This document shows, piece after piece, positions 28,896 to 36,099 of a DNA stretch of 64,000 bases. Position 1 is the stretch's first letter; each line of letters opens with the position of its first letter. The notes beneath the pieces were generated by a model that saw nothing but the letters and a program-made list of their open reading frames with translations, had not been told where the DNA came from and made no database searches. Source of the DNA: Xenorhabdus innexi (GTDB lineage Bacteria > Pseudomonadota > Gammaproteobacteria > Enterobacterales > Enterobacteriaceae). The stretch spans positions 1 to 64,000 of the forward strand of contig NZ_NIBU01000009.1 of NCBI RefSeq assembly GCF_002632485.1, written 5' to 3'. Both the position numbers and the translations under genes were made by a program.

Positions 28896-29314
28896 CTAAA
28901 CTCCCTACATATACTCTCTGCTTTATGACACATCTCAGCGTCAAACCAGCCGAAATGACATTCGCCAGGATTAATGCCTAATTTTTCAGCCAACCATTTA
29001 TATGCATCCGTGCGAGTGAGTTTTCCTGATTTCCATATCCGTTCGAAATGGGGCTTGCATCTATTCCTTGCTGCGCGAGTTTCCTTATCTGCCAACGTTC
29101 CTAATGGAATATCTGTAAATGGGTGCATGCCTACGTAGGCTTTACATGCTGTGCATATATATAACCAAGGCCAATTACCGTAATCTTTGCCATACACAGC
29201 TTTGTGGCTGACTATTGCTATATTTCCATCGCAATAATGGCATTGGGTAGGTGTAGGTAATGGGTCTTTAACTTTTTTGATTGCTCTTGTGCTGGGATTC
29301 CACGGGGTGTACAT
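28892..29314 (-). CDS. Phage zinc-finger protein (DUF3268-like)
   Basis: 140 aa from the ATG at 29314, chosen because AAGGAG lies 8 nt upstream; the frame is open to 29368. Two CxxC pairs, CHYCDG and CTACKA, flank a GKDYGNWPWLYI segment, followed by a helical tail with TRTDAYKWLAEKLGI. This is the pattern of DUF3268 zinc-finger phage proteins. It overlaps the methyltransferase start by 4 bp. Role unknown. Confidence 0.75.
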   Translation of the reverse strand: MYTPWNPSTRAIKKVKDPLPTPTQCHYCDGNIAIVSHKAVYGKDYGNWPWLYICTACKAYVGMHPFTDIPLGTLADKETRAARNRCKPHFERIWKSGKLTRTDAYKWLAEKLGINPGECHFGWFDAEMCHKAESICREFR

Positions 29315-29351
29315 GAAGAGTTCTCCTTCATGAATATAATCCAGTAAATAT

Positions 29352-29516
29352 CTAAACGTATGGTTCAACTCCTAATTGTTTAAACCAATTTTTTATTTCC
29401 TGATATTCCTCATCGCTAATACCAATTTCTGCTCGAAACTCTGAAAATGAATCACGAGCAGCTTCTTTTGTTAGAAAATAAATTAGTGTTTGTAATTTTT
29501 CGGGTGTTTTCGACAT
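29352..29516 (-). CDS. Small phage protein, 54 aa, unknown
   Basis: MSKTPEKLQTLIYFLTKEAA... ending KQLGVEPYV, helical and acidic. GGAGGG lies just before the ATG at 29516. Lies between ssb and the zinc-finger gene on the operon strand, and its end is 38 bp before the start of the next gene. No family recognised. Confidence 0.65.
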   Translation of the reverse strand: MSKTPEKLQTLIYFLTKEAARDSFSEFRAEIGISDEEYQEIKNWFKQLGVEPYV

Positions 29517-29576
29517 AAACCCTCCCGCCGCATAGCAGCGTAGTGATAGGGTTGAGTTAGAGGGGTCTATCTGGAG

Positions 29577-30086
29577 TTAAATTGCGTAGATAGCGTGTTT
29601 GGAATACTGTTTTCCAACTGGGGCAAACGGTAGATCATCGTCATAATCCATCGGTGGTTCCTGCTGTGGTTGTTGTGGTTGCTGTGGCGATTTCCATGCC
29701 TGCCCTGAATGTTGCTGGCCTTGTTGACCTCCCTGTCTATTGCCCAGCATCTGCATTGTCCCGCCGATGGGGTTAACCACAACCTCCGTTGTATAACGAT
29801 CTTGTCTCTGTTGGTCTTGCCACTTGCGTGTTTGCAATTGACCCTCAATATAAATCTGGCTGCCTTTCCTCAGATATTCACCGGCAACTTCTGCCAGTTT
29901 TCCGAACAGAACCACACGGTGCCATTCTGTTTTTTCCCTCAGCTCACCTGATTGCTTGTCTTTCCATGCTTCAGAGGTAGCCAGTGTGATATTGGTGACT
30001 GCGCCACCATTGGGTGAGTAACGTACTTCCGGGTCTTGACCTAAGTGACCGACCAGAATACATCTGTTAACGCCGCGTTGTGCCAT
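29577..30086 (-). CDS. ssb: Phage single-stranded DNA-binding protein
   Basis: 169-aa SSB: an N-terminal OB fold ([55 protein letters not shown]), then a Gln-rich linker and the acidic DDDLPF segment. The usual extreme DDDIPF tip is not terminal: about 16 residues ([15 protein letters not shown]) follow, which may weaken interaction with SSB-binding partners. It begins right after the ATPase gene, supporting a joint recombination/replication role. Confidence 0.93.
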   Translation of the reverse strand: MAQRGVNRCILVGHLGQDPEVRYSPNGGAVTNITLATSEAWKDKQSGELREKTEWHRVVLFGKLAEVAGEYLRKGSQIYIEGQLQTRKWQDQQRQDRYTTEVVVNPIGGTMQMLGNRQGGQQGQQHSGQAWKSPQQPQQPQQEPPMDYDDDLPFAPVGKQYSKHAIYAI

Positions 30087-31145
30087 TTATGCTGCTTCCT
30101 TTTCCATTATCATGGATTTGATTTTTCTGAATCCCTGTTTCAACACTTCACTATTCATGCCTTCAATCGCTGTCCAGCTGCGTGTAGCAAAAATACTGTC
30201 CAGAACATCAAGTCGCTGGAGTTTGGCGTCTGTCCCGTTTCCATCCAGCCCCAGTTTTACAAACAACCCCTTTATTTCTTCACACCAGATTTCTCTCTGG
30301 CGTTTTTCGTATCTGAAGCCGTCATCCGTGATGTCATTCGCAAACAATGTTGCGCTGTCGTGCTGTTCCATTGAATCAAAGTGCTTGCCACCAATGTTAA
30401 GAAAATCAAAGTGTGGTGCGAATGTCTGGAATGTGGGGAAATCAAACTCTTTGCCATTGAGCCTGTCCGTGCGATCCTTTTCAACCAGTGCCCGGTTGAT
30501 AATCCGCCCGTTTTCCCTGTGCTTTATCATTTCAATCAGCAATGAGGGTTCATATCCCATCTCTTTCTCGGTGGCCATCTTGGTGCCGCTGGTGATGAGT
30601 TCCATTTTTCCTGTCTCATCATTTTTCTGGTATTCGTAAATCGAGCCTGCACGACCGCAAACTATTGCGTGGATCTTTGATGACAGAAACAGGTCAGTAA
30701 ACTCTGCCCACTTAGCTTTGATAGGCTTCCAGTGATGGAACTCAAGCTGATAAACAGGCTTAGCGTGGGGGTTATTCTTTTGCCGTTGGGTGTTGAGTTG
30801 TTTCAGATAGCTATCCTGACAATCTTTCCAAACGTGGGTGATTGAGTCGGCAATGATAATCGAACATTCCTGTTCTGCTTCTCGCCAGAATCCCATTAAA
30901 TCCTTAATGGCCCGGCTTTCGTCATAAACCAGAAATTCAATACCGGCGGCTTCAAAGAATGGGATGATATAAGTTGCAGCCGGTTCTGTATCAAACATGG
31001 CAACCGGTTTTTTGAGGTTGTAGGTCTGCCATAATCCGACCGCGATTTCTGTGGCAGTTCTGGTTTTCCCTGACCCGGCATCACCGTAGATGCCAATTTT
31101 CGCAAAAGCCTGTTTGCGTTCCGCTTTTCTCAGGTAGTGTTTCAC
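30087..31145 (-). CDS. RecA-fold P-loop ATPase, probable phage recombination protein
   Basis: 352 aa. Walker A is GDAGSGKT at residues 21-28, and Walker B is the ECSIIIADSITHVW stretch. The core length and the setting directly next to ssb resemble phage Sak4-type or AAA_24 single-strand annealing ATPases. The C-terminal third (LNIGGKHFDSMEQ...) is additional. No other annealing protein (Bet, Erf, RecT) is seen in the window, so this is the candidate recombinase. Confidence 0.75.
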   Translation of the reverse strand: MKHYLRKAERKQAFAKIGIYGDAGSGKTRTATEIAVGLWQTYNLKKPVAMFDTEPAATYIIPFFEAAGIEFLVYDESRAIKDLMGFWREAEQECSIIIADSITHVWKDCQDSYLKQLNTQRQKNNPHAKPVYQLEFHHWKPIKAKWAEFTDLFLSSKIHAIVCGRAGSIYEYQKNDETGKMELITSGTKMATEKEMGYEPSLLIEMIKHRENGRIINRALVEKDRTDRLNGKEFDFPTFQTFAPHFDFLNIGGKHFDSMEQHDSATLFANDITDDGFRYEKRQREIWCEEIKGLFVKLGLDGNGTDAKLQRLDVLDSIFATRSWTAIEGMNSEVLKQGFRKIKSMIMEKEAA

Positions 31146-31420
31146 GCTGCTCTCCCAATTGATTTATCTTTCAGACTTATCATTACAATTTTATCGAGTG
31201 CCTCTACGTAGATATCCCAAGCTGCCGGGTGTTCTTTGAATATGGGTTCGAGTATTTCACTGGCTTCTTCTGATAACGAGTTATCGATAAATCCCAGAAC
31301 AGTTTCCTCGGCTTTTTCCCTGCGTTCAGCCTCGGCTTTCTCTTTCTGTTCTGCTTTATTTTCTGCTTGTTTCTGTGCTCGATCCCAATTGGCGTAGGTG
31401 TTGTAACCGAAATGCCTCAT
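31142..31420 (-). CDS. Unknown phage protein, 92 aa, coiled-coil N-terminus
   Basis: MRHFGYNTYANWDRAQKQAE followed by a Lys/Glu/Ala-rich coiled-coil stretch to about residue 45, then a small helical domain (SEEASEILEPIFKEHPAAWDIYVEAL). It overlaps the ATPase start by 4 bp, indicating translational coupling. Function unknown. Confidence 0.7.
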   Translation of the reverse strand: MRHFGYNTYANWDRAQKQAENKAEQKEKAEAERREKAEETVLGFIDNSLSEEASEILEPIFKEHPAAWDIYVEALDKIVMISLKDKSIGRAA

Positions 31421-31635
31421 GCTGCTCTCCTCTGTAGTTTGTTTAGTTCTTCCATAAGGCTATCTATTAAATCTCTGTCATTGAGGTACTGAGCGACCTC
31501 ATTCATTCCCCACTGGCTGGCATCAAGTATTTCTTCCAGCCTTCCATCAAGGCGGTTAATTCCTTCGGGGAACTCAACTTCATTTATCCCGGCACAGTAC
31601 TGTCGGACAGCAACCGCTGGCGCTAATGCTTTCAT
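31417..31635 (-). CDS. Unknown phage protein, 72 aa
   Basis: Helical acidic protein (RLEEILDASQWGMNEVAQYL, DSLMEELNKLQRRAA). ATGA overlap with the next gene. No family recognised. Confidence 0.65.
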   Translation of the reverse strand: MKALAPAVAVRQYCAGINEVEFPEGINRLDGRLEEILDASQWGMNEVAQYLNDRDLIDSLMEELNKLQRRAA

Positions 31636-31753
31636 GTTGACCTCTGTAATATTTCATAAGCAGTTTCATGCCGCGTTTCCATGCAGCAGGGCGTTTTTCA
31701 CGTACAGCAATCCCTCCCCATGACTGAGCACGGGTTAAATGTCGTTTGTTCAT
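31580..31753 (-). CDS. Possible small basic phage protein, 57 aa
   Basis: MNKRHLTRAQSWGGIAVREK... is strongly basic for about 38 residues (ending MKLLMKYYRG), then runs into the start of the 72-aa gene in another frame. The first part looks like a real small phage protein; the last third looks like overlap text. No clear ribosome site. Confidence 0.4.
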   Translation of the reverse strand: MNKRHLTRAQSWGGIAVREKRPAAWKRGMKLLMKYYRGQHESISASGCCPTVLCRDK

Positions 31754-31820
31754 AATGGATTATCTGACAGTATGTAGAATGAATATGATGACGAGAATTG
31801 AGAGTGAGTAGTAAAAGAAA

Positions 31821-32243
31821 CTATCGGACATTATTTAATATAAGAGCAATAAGTGCCTTGGCGTGTAGTTCGGCGGCTTCTTGGGTGAGGTGGATAAGTC
31901 TGTTTTTTAAGCGGGTATTATCAATGGTGCTTTCAGTCCAAAAAGCTTTCCAATACAAGCTATCTTCATCAGACCCTTCTATATTTGGAAAATAGTAAGC
32001 CTGCCCCTTTTTCAATGCCTCTCTTACTGGCTCAGGAACGTCGTATTCTCCAATCCTGATAGTGCGGGGTTTTAAGCGGTATTCAGCGTTTATATTGTCA
32101 TAAAACGCAGTTTCTCCGCCTAAATCTCTCCATCCACCCCATCCATAGTCGGTTTTTACCTGAAAATACTTCCACCATTCAGCATCTGTTTGTGCAATTT
32201 CTGCCGCTTTCATCATTAAATCGGCGTGAATATGTTTAGCCAT
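31821..32243 (-). CDS. Unknown phage protein, 140 aa
   Basis: Starts MAKHIHADLMMKAAEIAQTD, then DAEWWKYFQVKTDYGW...WRDL and INAEYRLKPRTIRIGEYDVPEPVREALKKG, the layout of a common lambdoid early-region family of unknown role. Its ATG is 3 bp after the stop of the upstream gene. Confidence 0.7.
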   Translation of the reverse strand: MAKHIHADLMMKAAEIAQTDAEWWKYFQVKTDYGWGGWRDLGGETAFYDNINAEYRLKPRTIRIGEYDVPEPVREALKKGQAYYFPNIEGSDEDSLYWKAFWTESTIDNTRLKNRLIHLTQEAAELHAKALIALILNNVR

Positions 32244-32245
32244 TG

Positions 32246-32635
32246 TTATTCTTCAACCTTTTCAAAAGTTCTGATAACAGTTAAAACTTCTTCTTCCTTG
32301 GTTACTTTTAGAAAATAAGCATCCTCTATCCAGTCTATTTCCTCTGGGTCGCTGTGTTTCCCTCCGCCATACCAATATGTCCAGCCGACCCATGCACCAT
32401 CCGGAGTTTTACTGGCTACTGATTTTGTTTCATAATGCCGACTGAGAGGCGCATCTATATTTGTTTCTATGGTTCCTCCCCTAATTTGATCCAGTAAATC
32501 AAAAATAACATCACTGTTTTCAACTTCATCATACATATCATCGATTGCTGATATGGATATGTTCTTTCCGTAATATCTTTCTAAGACGATATGCTTTATT
32601 GCTTGCTGTGGGGATGAATACATTGGTTTGTTCAT
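32246..32635 (-). CDS. Unknown phage protein, 129 aa
   Basis: Acidic protein. Central segment KTPDGAWVGWTYWYGGGKHSDPEEIDWIEDAYFL suggests a small beta fold; the ending is EEEVLTVIRTFEKVEE. AGGAG lies before the ATG. First gene of a run after the terminator at 32662. Function unknown. Confidence 0.7.
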   Translation of the reverse strand: MNKPMYSSPQQAIKHIVLERYYGKNISISAIDDMYDEVENSDVIFDLLDQIRGGTIETNIDAPLSRHYETKSVASKTPDGAWVGWTYWYGGGKHSDPEEIDWIEDAYFLKVTKEEEVLTVIRTFEKVEE

Positions 32636-32661
32636 TAATAATCTCCTGTTATTCAGGTAAT

Positions 32662-32682
32662 AAAAAACCTCGCTTGGCGAGG
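32662..32682 (-). terminator. Terminator in the leftward early operon
   Basis: Minus strand CCTCGCC-AAG-CGAGG followed by TTTTTTA. It follows the small membrane protein gene. Full transcription of the genes to its left would need antitermination. Confidence 0.75.
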
Positions 32683-32704
32683 CTGGTGTTTGGTGATTTT
32701 GTTA

Positions 32705-33010
32705 TTATCTAACGAAAAGCAACCTGCTATAAAAAATCAGACCCCAAACTGGCGGAATTAAAAAGAATAAGGTTAAGAATGCATAAAATATTTTAGACTT
32801 TTTTTTAACAAACAGAAAAGCTGAAATTATTCCAAGCGGCACTGTGATATACCAGATATAAGCAATATGTAATAGGTAAAATAGATAATATGCAATCATA
32901 AACAATACTATTGATGCTATTGCATCTGGCATTGCTGTCATTATATTTGAGTTGCTAATGTCGTACATTAAATCGGGTGTTGCTTCTTGCAGCTCAGATA
33001 ATCCAGACAT
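32705..33010 (-). CDS. Small phage membrane protein, 101 aa
   Basis: A 27-residue soluble N-terminus followed by three hydrophobic helices (about residues 29-48, 50-67 and 75-93) with a KKKSK loop between the second and third. Cytoplasmic-membrane location is likely. It stands just before a terminator in the PL operon. Superinfection exclusion is possible but unsupported. Confidence 0.7.
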   Translation of the reverse strand: MSGLSELQEATPDLMYDISNSNIMTAMPDAIASIVLFMIAYYLFYLLHIAYIWYITVPLGIISAFLFVKKKSKIFYAFLTLFFLIPPVWGLIFYSRLLFVR

Positions 33011-33096
33011 ATATACTCCCTCATGAATCCATTGTCGATCCCCGGAATATATCAGAGTAACTCACCACAGCCCACTCGGAAATGAGCTGCAATCAA

Positions 33097-33276
33097 CTAT
33101 CTGTTGTAATCTAACCAAGTGCGATAATGCCTGCGATACATCAAGCACATGCAAATCTTTATACGACGTAATTCAGGATTGCTACGGCACTGCTTAAGAT
33201 CACTGCGATAATAATCATAACGAGCTTTATCTTCTTGAGCGCATAACATTGCGAATTTATCTTGAGTCTTAGTCAT
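33097..33276 (-). CDS. Small basic phage protein, 59 aa
   Basis: MTKTQDKFAMLCAQEDKARY then DYYRSDLKQCRSNPELRRIK and a Cys/Arg/Tyr-rich end. GAGGTGAATAAG lies before the ATG. Basic and helical. No family recognised. Confidence 0.55.
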   Translation of the reverse strand: MTKTQDKFAMLCAQEDKARYDYYRSDLKQCRSNPELRRIKICMCLMYRRHYRTWLDYNR

Positions 33277-33426
33277 TCTTATTCACCTCAGTATCAATAT
33301 TATTTTGGAATGAGCTGGAGTCAGTTACCTGCTTTTAGCCACATCAGGCGAGGTGGTTTTGCTACTCCCCAGCAACAAAATCGTTTAAAGTGGTTTCACA
33401 CCTATAATTGAGAAGATTTTTAACTA

Positions 33427-33699
33427 ATGGATAGAAGTCAATTTAAAAATATTGCCAGATGGCTTGGCAGGAAGTTCAATAAATCAAATTTCGCTATGAT
33501 AGGTTATGTTCTGCTACTGACATATTGTCCTGAATCGCTCAAATTATGGCTGAGTGAACACAATCCTGATTTTTTGCCAGAAGTAGTGACCTATTGCGTT
33601 TCTCTATATTCTATCAGTACGGCTATAGTTTATTTCCCGCCAATGCTGATTAATTATTTAAAAAAGCGCGTTCTAAGCTCTTGCCGTAACCCCGCCTGA
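33427..33699 (+). CDS. Possible membrane protein on the opposite strand, 90 aa
   Basis: The frame has a basic N-terminus (MDRSQFKNIARWLGRKFNKS), two hydrophobic segments (NFAMIGYVLLLTY and VVTYCVSLYSISTAIVYFPPML) and a basic tail, so it reads like a small two-helix membrane protein. It runs against the early operon and overlaps the end of the gene at 33650. No good ribosome site. Could be an independent lysogen-expressed gene. Confidence 0.45.
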   Translation: MDRSQFKNIARWLGRKFNKSNFAMIGYVLLLTYCPESLKLWLSEHNPDFLPEVVTYCVSLYSISTAIVYFPPMLINYLKKRVLSSCRNPA

Positions 33700-33919
33700 T
33701 TTCTGCATTCGGCGGGGGAGATTTCACAACCTGTTCCCTCGATGACGCTTTATGTACTACCGTGATGAAGGTGTTTAATACATCAACCGTATCGAGTTCC
33801 TGCCCGGTAATACTTGATTTAGGTTCGCGGTTAGACCAGAACTTCCTGAGTTGCTTCTTCCGTTCTTTAGCGAAGAAACTATCAAGCACGTTTTCCAACC
33901 AGTAATCTTTCTTTTTCAT
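33650..33919 (-). CDS. Unknown phage protein, 89 aa
   Basis: From the ATG at 33919 (MKKKDYWLENVLDSFFAKER), with GAGGAA 6 nt upstream. Basic, helical protein containing LRKFWSNREPKSSITGQELDTVDV. The same frame stays open upstream to about 34120 with credible text (LAPVISGESATATQGHERDH) but no start codon with a ribosome site, so the protein may once have been longer. Function unknown. Confidence 0.55.
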   Translation of the reverse strand: MKKKDYWLENVLDSFFAKERKKQLRKFWSNREPKSSITGQELDTVDVLNTFITVVHKASSREQVVKSPPPNAEIRRGYGKSLERAFLNN

Positions 33920-34209
33920 AGAAATTCCTCTGTAATTGGCTTTGATGCTATGGCGATTATCACCACACCTCAAAGCCAACTGTTCTTTGACTTTGAACCA
34001 CATCCCGCAGTGGTCGCGCTCATGCCCTTGAGTTGCTGTCGCACTTTCGCCGCTAATAACCGGTGCAAGTTGGCCTTCTTGCTGCTCTACCGGAGCTATT
34101 TGTAATATATGAACCTTGACCCGTCGCTACACAGGCTCACCACTTGGCGACTCAGGGCAGCATCATTACTGCTGCATTGGCGCATTGCACTTGCGGTCTA
34201 TCCGCTTTG

Positions 34210-34232
34210 TTACACCATAATTTATTCCTCCT
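34210..34232 (-). other. AUG-GUG-UAA minigene with perfect ribosome site in the PL leader
   Basis: On the minus strand AGGAGG (34227-34232) is followed, after an 8-nt spacer, by ATG GTG TAA (34218-34210). It lies downstream of PL and boxA. Lambda carries two-codon bar minigenes in its PL operon; this may be a parallel, or a gene start killed by a stop. Confidence 0.45.
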
Positions 34233-34359
34233 CTTGTTAATAAATACACCTAACACTGTCCGCCGCTTGCCTGAGATGCCATATACCCCGTGAGGTCTGG
34301 AGATGTCAGGGAACTGAGTTACGCAGATCTCTCCGCTCAGCATTAGATGTGATTCCAAT

Positions 34360-34372
34360 TTGTTAAAGAGCA
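34360..34372 (-). promoter_or_regulatory. boxA-like antitermination element, left (nutL-like)
   Basis: Minus strand TGCTCTTTAACAA is identical to the core of the E. coli rrn boxA that binds NusB/NusE. It lies 40-52 nt downstream of the PL -10 box. An identical copy lies in the PR leader (35411-35423). No certain boxB stem was identified. Confidence 0.75.
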
Positions 34373-34411
34373 TACTGATTTATCTTTCGGCTGTGTGCCT
34401 TGGATGAATCT

Positions 34412-34440
34412 AGTATCACCGTCAGTAATAAATTAGTCAA
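34412..34440 (-). promoter_or_regulatory. PL promoter
   Basis: Minus strand -35 TTGACT (34440-34435), 17-bp spacer, -10 GATACT (34417-34412). One operator spans the -10 and spacer, another borders the -35, so repressor binding would block it. Confidence 0.85.
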
Positions 34441-34476
34441 CACTAATAGTAATATATTTTTATCACCATTAGTAAT
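34415..34476. promoter_or_regulatory. Left operators OL1-OL3
   Basis: Three 15-bp imperfect palindromes ATYACYnnnAGTRAT: ATCACCGTCAGTAAT (34415-34429), AACACTAATAGTAAT (34439-34453) and ATCACCATTAGTAAT (34462-34476), at 24- and 23-bp steps. The same motif forms three sites at the right. Confidence 0.85.
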
Positions 34477-34628
34477 GTTGTTGATTGGAAAAGAAATTGT
34501 TTTGAAAATTTATTTTGAATTGTGATCGTGGGTGTTTGTTACTTAGGCTGGAGCAGGCCGTTGAAGGCAGCCTGCTATTGAGTCTCTTGGCGGGTTATGA
34601 CAATTTTGATTGTTATTTGTTCGGCTAA

Positions 34629-35102
34629 CTAATTTATATTTTTACTACGTCTTGCAAGCAATTCGGCAAAAATGGCATCAAAGCGAGCTGCTTTTAGTTT
34701 CAACTCACGCAAGAATCCATCCGCCTCATCTGAAGGAAGGCTTTCAAATAAGTTCAATATTTCCTTCTGCTGCTTCGTTAGCTTATTACTACTAGATAAA
34801 TTTGAAGATTCAATACTTTTATCTAATGTCCGCGTATACCGAGCCATTTCCTTGATTTCTGCCGCTAATGCCGGGCTAAAGTCATCTACAGTAATCTCTA
34901 GAATCTTAGCAAACTTAGCCGCATGAAGAACTCCAATAGCGTTTTTTGCGTTTAGTAACTGTGCAACGGCGCTCTGCCCCATGCTTAGCTTTTCTGCTAG
35001 TACCTCTTGGGACAGCCCTAATTCTTTTTTCTTTGCCTCATATATCGCTTTAAGGCGTCCAGCGTCCGATATTTGTTCGTCGCTCAATGGGATTTTTTTC
35101 AT
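34629..35102 (-). CDS. Prophage repressor (CI-like, no peptidase domain)
   Basis: 157-aa repressor. An XRE-type helix-turn-helix lies at about residues 15-70 (KELGLSQEVLAEKLSMGQSAVAQLLNAKNAIG), followed by a linker and a short helical C-terminus (KQQKEILNLFESLPSDEADGFLRELK) likely used for dimerisation. The S24/LexA autocleavage domain of lambda CI is absent, so RecA-driven self-cleavage is not expected. It is divergent from cro and flanked by both operator clusters. Confidence 0.92.
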   Translation of the reverse strand: MKKIPLSDEQISDAGRLKAIYEAKKKELGLSQEVLAEKLSMGQSAVAQLLNAKNAIGVLHAAKFAKILEITVDDFSPALAAEIKEMARYTRTLDKSIESSNLSSSNKLTKQQKEILNLFESLPSDEADGFLRELKLKAARFDAIFAELLARRSKNIN

Positions 35103-35113
35103 GATTCGATTCT

Positions 35114-35175
35114 ATAACTTAAAGTCATATTTACCAATCACCGTTAGTGTTGACTATATTATTACTATGAGTAAT
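35114..35175. promoter_or_regulatory. Right operators OR1-OR3
   Basis: Sites ATAACTTAAAGTCAT (35114-35128), ATCACCGTTAGTGTT (35137-35151) and ATTACTATGAGTAAT (35161-35175) at 23- and 24-bp steps share the motif of the left cluster. The site at 35161 is a perfect palindrome apart from the centre and lies in the PR spacer. Confidence 0.85.
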
Positions 35176-35178
35176 ACT
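35150..35178 (+). promoter_or_regulatory. PR promoter
   Basis: -35 TTGACT (35150-35155), 17-bp spacer, -10 AATACT (35173-35178). It drives cro and the rightward early genes. Overlaps the two rightmost operators. Confidence 0.85.
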
Positions 35179-35205
35179 AAGCACCAAATCTAACTGGAGG
35201 ATTGC

Positions 35206-35397
35206 ATGGAAAGAATTCCGTTATCAGATTTTGTATCCCGAAAAGGGCAGGAGGAAACAGCCTCCCTATTTGGGGTCAATCAAAGTGCTATTAGTAAGGC
35301 TCTGGCAATCGGGCGGAAAATTACTGTCATTGTCCATAGGGACGGACGAATTGAAGCTGAGGAACTTAAGCCATTTCCGTCTCACCGTCGCATTTAG
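35206..35397 (+). CDS. cro: Cro repressor
   Basis: 63-aa lambda Cro-type protein: MERIPLSDFVSRKGQEETAS, the recognition helix GVNQSAISKALAIGRKI, and the C-terminal arm EELKPFPSHRR, which aligns with the EEVKPFPSNKK tail of lambda Cro. First gene from PR, with GGAGG before the ATG. It should compete with the repressor at the ATYACY-type operators. Confidence 0.95.
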   Translation: MERIPLSDFVSRKGQEETASLFGVNQSAISKALAIGRKITVIVHRDGRIEAEELKPFPSHRRI

Positions 35398-35410
35398 TAT
35401 TGCCTTGTAT

Positions 35411-35423
35411 TGCTCTTTAACAA
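35411..35423 (+). promoter_or_regulatory. boxA-like antitermination element, right (nutR-like)
   Basis: TGCTCTTTAACAA starts 14 bp after the cro stop, where lambda has nutR. It is identical to the left copy and to the rrn boxA core. A weak stem GCTA...TAGC around GGTGAACC (35440-35458) may be a boxB. The rest of the leader to cII (to 35634) holds no gene. Confidence 0.75.
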
Positions 35424-35634
35424 CCTGGACACACGACAAGCTACTGGTGAACCCTAGCAAACTGAAATAGCGCCGGGTAGTTACTCAGGCAATCGGGTAT
35501 TCCCCCGTAAAGGCACATTCACCATGATGCTGTTCGTGTTAACCATTATCTATCTCAGGATAGTTGATGTCTCTTTTCGCCATATGAAACAAACATGACT
35601 CGTTAACAAAATTTCACTTTAGGAAATATAACAA

Positions 35635-36006
35635 ATGGAAATAGCAAAAACTGTCAAAAATACTCGTAATGCGCGTAAAGCGCAGATGCTTGAAAGTTAT
35701 TTTCACAAAAAAGTATTTGAAGTTGGAAATAATGGACTGGCAAGTGATATGGGTATTCACCCCTCCAAATTAAGCAAGGATAAAAACCGAATTGCCCGAT
35801 TAGCCAGTTTAATGATCGTGAATTTGGGATTGCCTGAGTGGGCATTTGAGATATCTGATGCAGACAATAAACCTGTGATAGTCATTGAAGGGGTATATGC
35901 CGAGCGCTTAATTCAGGCTCTGGAAAATGAAGGAAAGGTAAAAAGAAAAACCCCAGTTGCGGTAACAACTGAGGCTTCAGAAATGCAAATTGAGATGTCA
36001 ATTTAA
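35635..36006 (+). CDS. cII: CII-like transcription activator
   Basis: 123 aa. The N-terminal half has the CII helix-turn-helix layout (KAQMLESYFHKKVFEVGNNGLASDMGIHPSKLSKDKNRIARLASLM), comparable to lambda CII. The position between cro and O is diagnostic. The C-terminal part is longer than in lambda and ends with a Thr/Glu-rich tail. Confidence 0.85.
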   Translation: MEIAKTVKNTRNARKAQMLESYFHKKVFEVGNNGLASDMGIHPSKLSKDKNRIARLASLMIVNLGLPEWAFEISDADNKPVIVIEGVYAERLIQALENEGKVKRKTPVAVTTEASEMQIEMSI

Positions 36007-36099
36007 CGACAAGGGGAAGTATGCAGTGTTCCCCTCAGAACAACATTTCACGGAAGTAATTATACATGAAAATCAAATTCAATGGTAGGGAGTTCATTC

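Noticed and set aside
34152-34373. 73-aa minus-strand frame in the PL leader
   Set aside because: Its ATG lies inside the boxA sequence and it has no ribosome site of its own; better read as untranslated leader containing the minigene.
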